DNA of 64,000 bases from an uncultured Flavihumibacter sp. (lineage in GTDB: Bacteria; Bacteroidota; Bacteroidia; Chitinophagales; Chitinophagaceae): contig CABHOY010000024.1 of NCBI GenBank assembly GCA_902168105.1, positions 62,001 through 126,000 on the forward strand, given 5' to 3'. Below the pieces are notes generated by a model, which worked only from the letters and a program-made list of their open reading frames with translations, was not told the DNA's origin and searched no databases. The stretch's first letter is position 1, and every line of letters starts with the position of its first letter. Shown piece after piece: positions 63,558 to 64,000 of the stretch. Both the position numbers and the translations under genes were made by a program.

Positions 63558-63622
63558 TTTTAGACGTTGTAATTACCAATAACCATTCAAAGACCGGGTG
63601 ACACCCGCCAAACCAAAGTGAA

Positions 63623-64000
63623 ATGAAAAAACCTATGAAAACGGCACTGTTTCCCTTAGTGCTTATGTTCTTCGTGTACAGTTGCACAGCCGAACAGGCG
63701 CCTAAACCAGACCCGGGAATTGCACCTAATGCATGCGATACCGCAGTGATCACATCCGATTACATTATGACGACCATTTCCAGTAAATGTACCAATGGCG
63801 CTTGCCATAAGGGAACGGGAAATTTTGTTGTATCGGATTTTTCTACGCTGGCAAAGCTGAAGACCTATCTCAACGCGAATGAAGCATTATTCCGGGAACG
63901 GGTAACAGGACCAAATGCGGACATGCCTCCCCGTGGTGAAAAGTTCAGCCAGGGAACGCGCGATTCTATTAACTGCTGGCTTTCCCATGGTATGCCGGAA
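63623..64000 (+). CDS. Cytochrome-c-like lipoprotein, N-terminal part (runs off the window)
   Basis: 126 codons to the window edge. The signal peptide (TALFPLVLMFFVYSCTAE) has a lipobox ending at Cys. A domain similar to small cytochrome-c-like lipoproteins of Bacteroidota follows: MTTISSKCTNGACHKGTGNF, VSDFSTLAKLKTYLNANE, DMPPRGEKFSQGTRDSIN. The cysteine motif is C-x4-CH, not the standard C-x2-CH, so covalent haem is uncertain; a Met in DMPP could be the distal ligand. Preceded by a TAnnTTTG box. Confidence 0.8.
   Translation, partial: MKKPMKTALFPLVLMFFVYSCTAEQAPKPDPGIAPNACDTAVITSDYIMTTISSKCTNGACHKGTGNFVVSDFSTLAKLKTYLNANEALFRERVTGPNADMPPRGEKFSQGTRDSINCWLSHGMPE

Noticed and set aside
63499..63753. 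Minus-strand frame overlapping the start of the cytochrome-like lipoprotein
   Set aside because: Opposite to a gene with signal peptide and lipobox; a shadow of that coding sequence.
1..64000. CRISPR arrays, insertion sequences, phage or toxin-antitoxin modules
   Set aside because: No regularly spaced repeats, transposase, integrase, phage structural or antitoxin-like genes were recognised.

Overview
This 64 kb window looks like the chromosome of a Bacteroidota bacterium close to Chitinophaga. The signs are promoters of the TAnnTTTG type, weak ribosome binding sites, a FecR/ECF sigma pair next to an STN-domain protein, TonB receptors with carboxypeptidase-like N-terminal domains, gliding genes (gldF, gldG), the murF-alr fusion, and a lysine-hydroxylase-type oxygenase of a family I remember from Chitinophaga pinensis. 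No rRNA, CRISPR array or intact insertion sequence was seen. One tRNA gene (Ser, anticodon GGA) is present.

Layout. 0-2 kb: STN protein (cut by the window edge), FecR anti-sigma factor and ECF sigma factor, minus strand. 2-8 kb: ABC-F ATPase and small stress or regulatory units (HxlR/SDR/NTF2-like, TetR/VOC, Rossmann protein). 8.1-10.4 kb: two tandem paralogous AlkB-like 2OG-Fe(II) oxygenases and a small Mac-domain-like protein, not a familiar system. 10.8-26.1 kb: a complete NRPS-independent siderophore locus. It holds a lysine C-hydroxylase-like oxygenase, a PLP decarboxylase, two IucA/IucC synthetases, a secreted creatininase-like protein, an acyltransferase with an IucA/C-like N-terminal part, an N-hydroxylase, a MATE exporter, a carrier protein and an AMP ligase. 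These are followed, convergently, by the TonB receptor. 26.4-29 kb: OmdA-like protein, AraC regulator and epoxide hydrolase. 29-33.1 kb: a zone of acquired and decaying DNA (a GC-rich VOC gene with an atypically strong Shine-Dalgarno, a dihydrofolate-reductase remnant, a frameshifted ToxR-like regulator beside a BNR lipoprotein, a tRNA 3'-end ghost and a broken ABC permease). 33-37.2 kb: QorB-like reductase with divergent HxlR regulator, a second NmrA-like protein and a MocR regulator. 37.5-64 kb: mostly housekeeping genes (tRNA-Ser, ansA, tatD, gltX, glnS, B12-binding protein, enoyl-CoA hydratase, fumC, TauE, TonB receptor, lspA, murF-alr, gldG/gldF, an unusual iscU, iscS, mce, murF, and a lipoprotein cut by the end).

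How genes work together. The siderophore genes form one gene-dense plus-strand run with overlaps or short gaps. They suggest lysine C-hydroxylation, decarboxylation to a (hydroxy)cadaverine, N-hydroxylation, acylation and condensation by two synthetases, then MATE export and TonB import. This predicts a C-hydroxylated cadaverine hydroxamate siderophore. In the housekeeping part the most surprising gene is the IscU homologue next to iscS, which lacks two of the three cluster-binding cysteines. At least three genes have a TAnnTTTG element ending 4-5 nt before the ATG, implying leaderless mRNAs. A 64-bp perfect palindrome separates gltX and glnS, and a short ATAGTC(C/T)AT motif recurs in intergenic DNA of the right-hand part.
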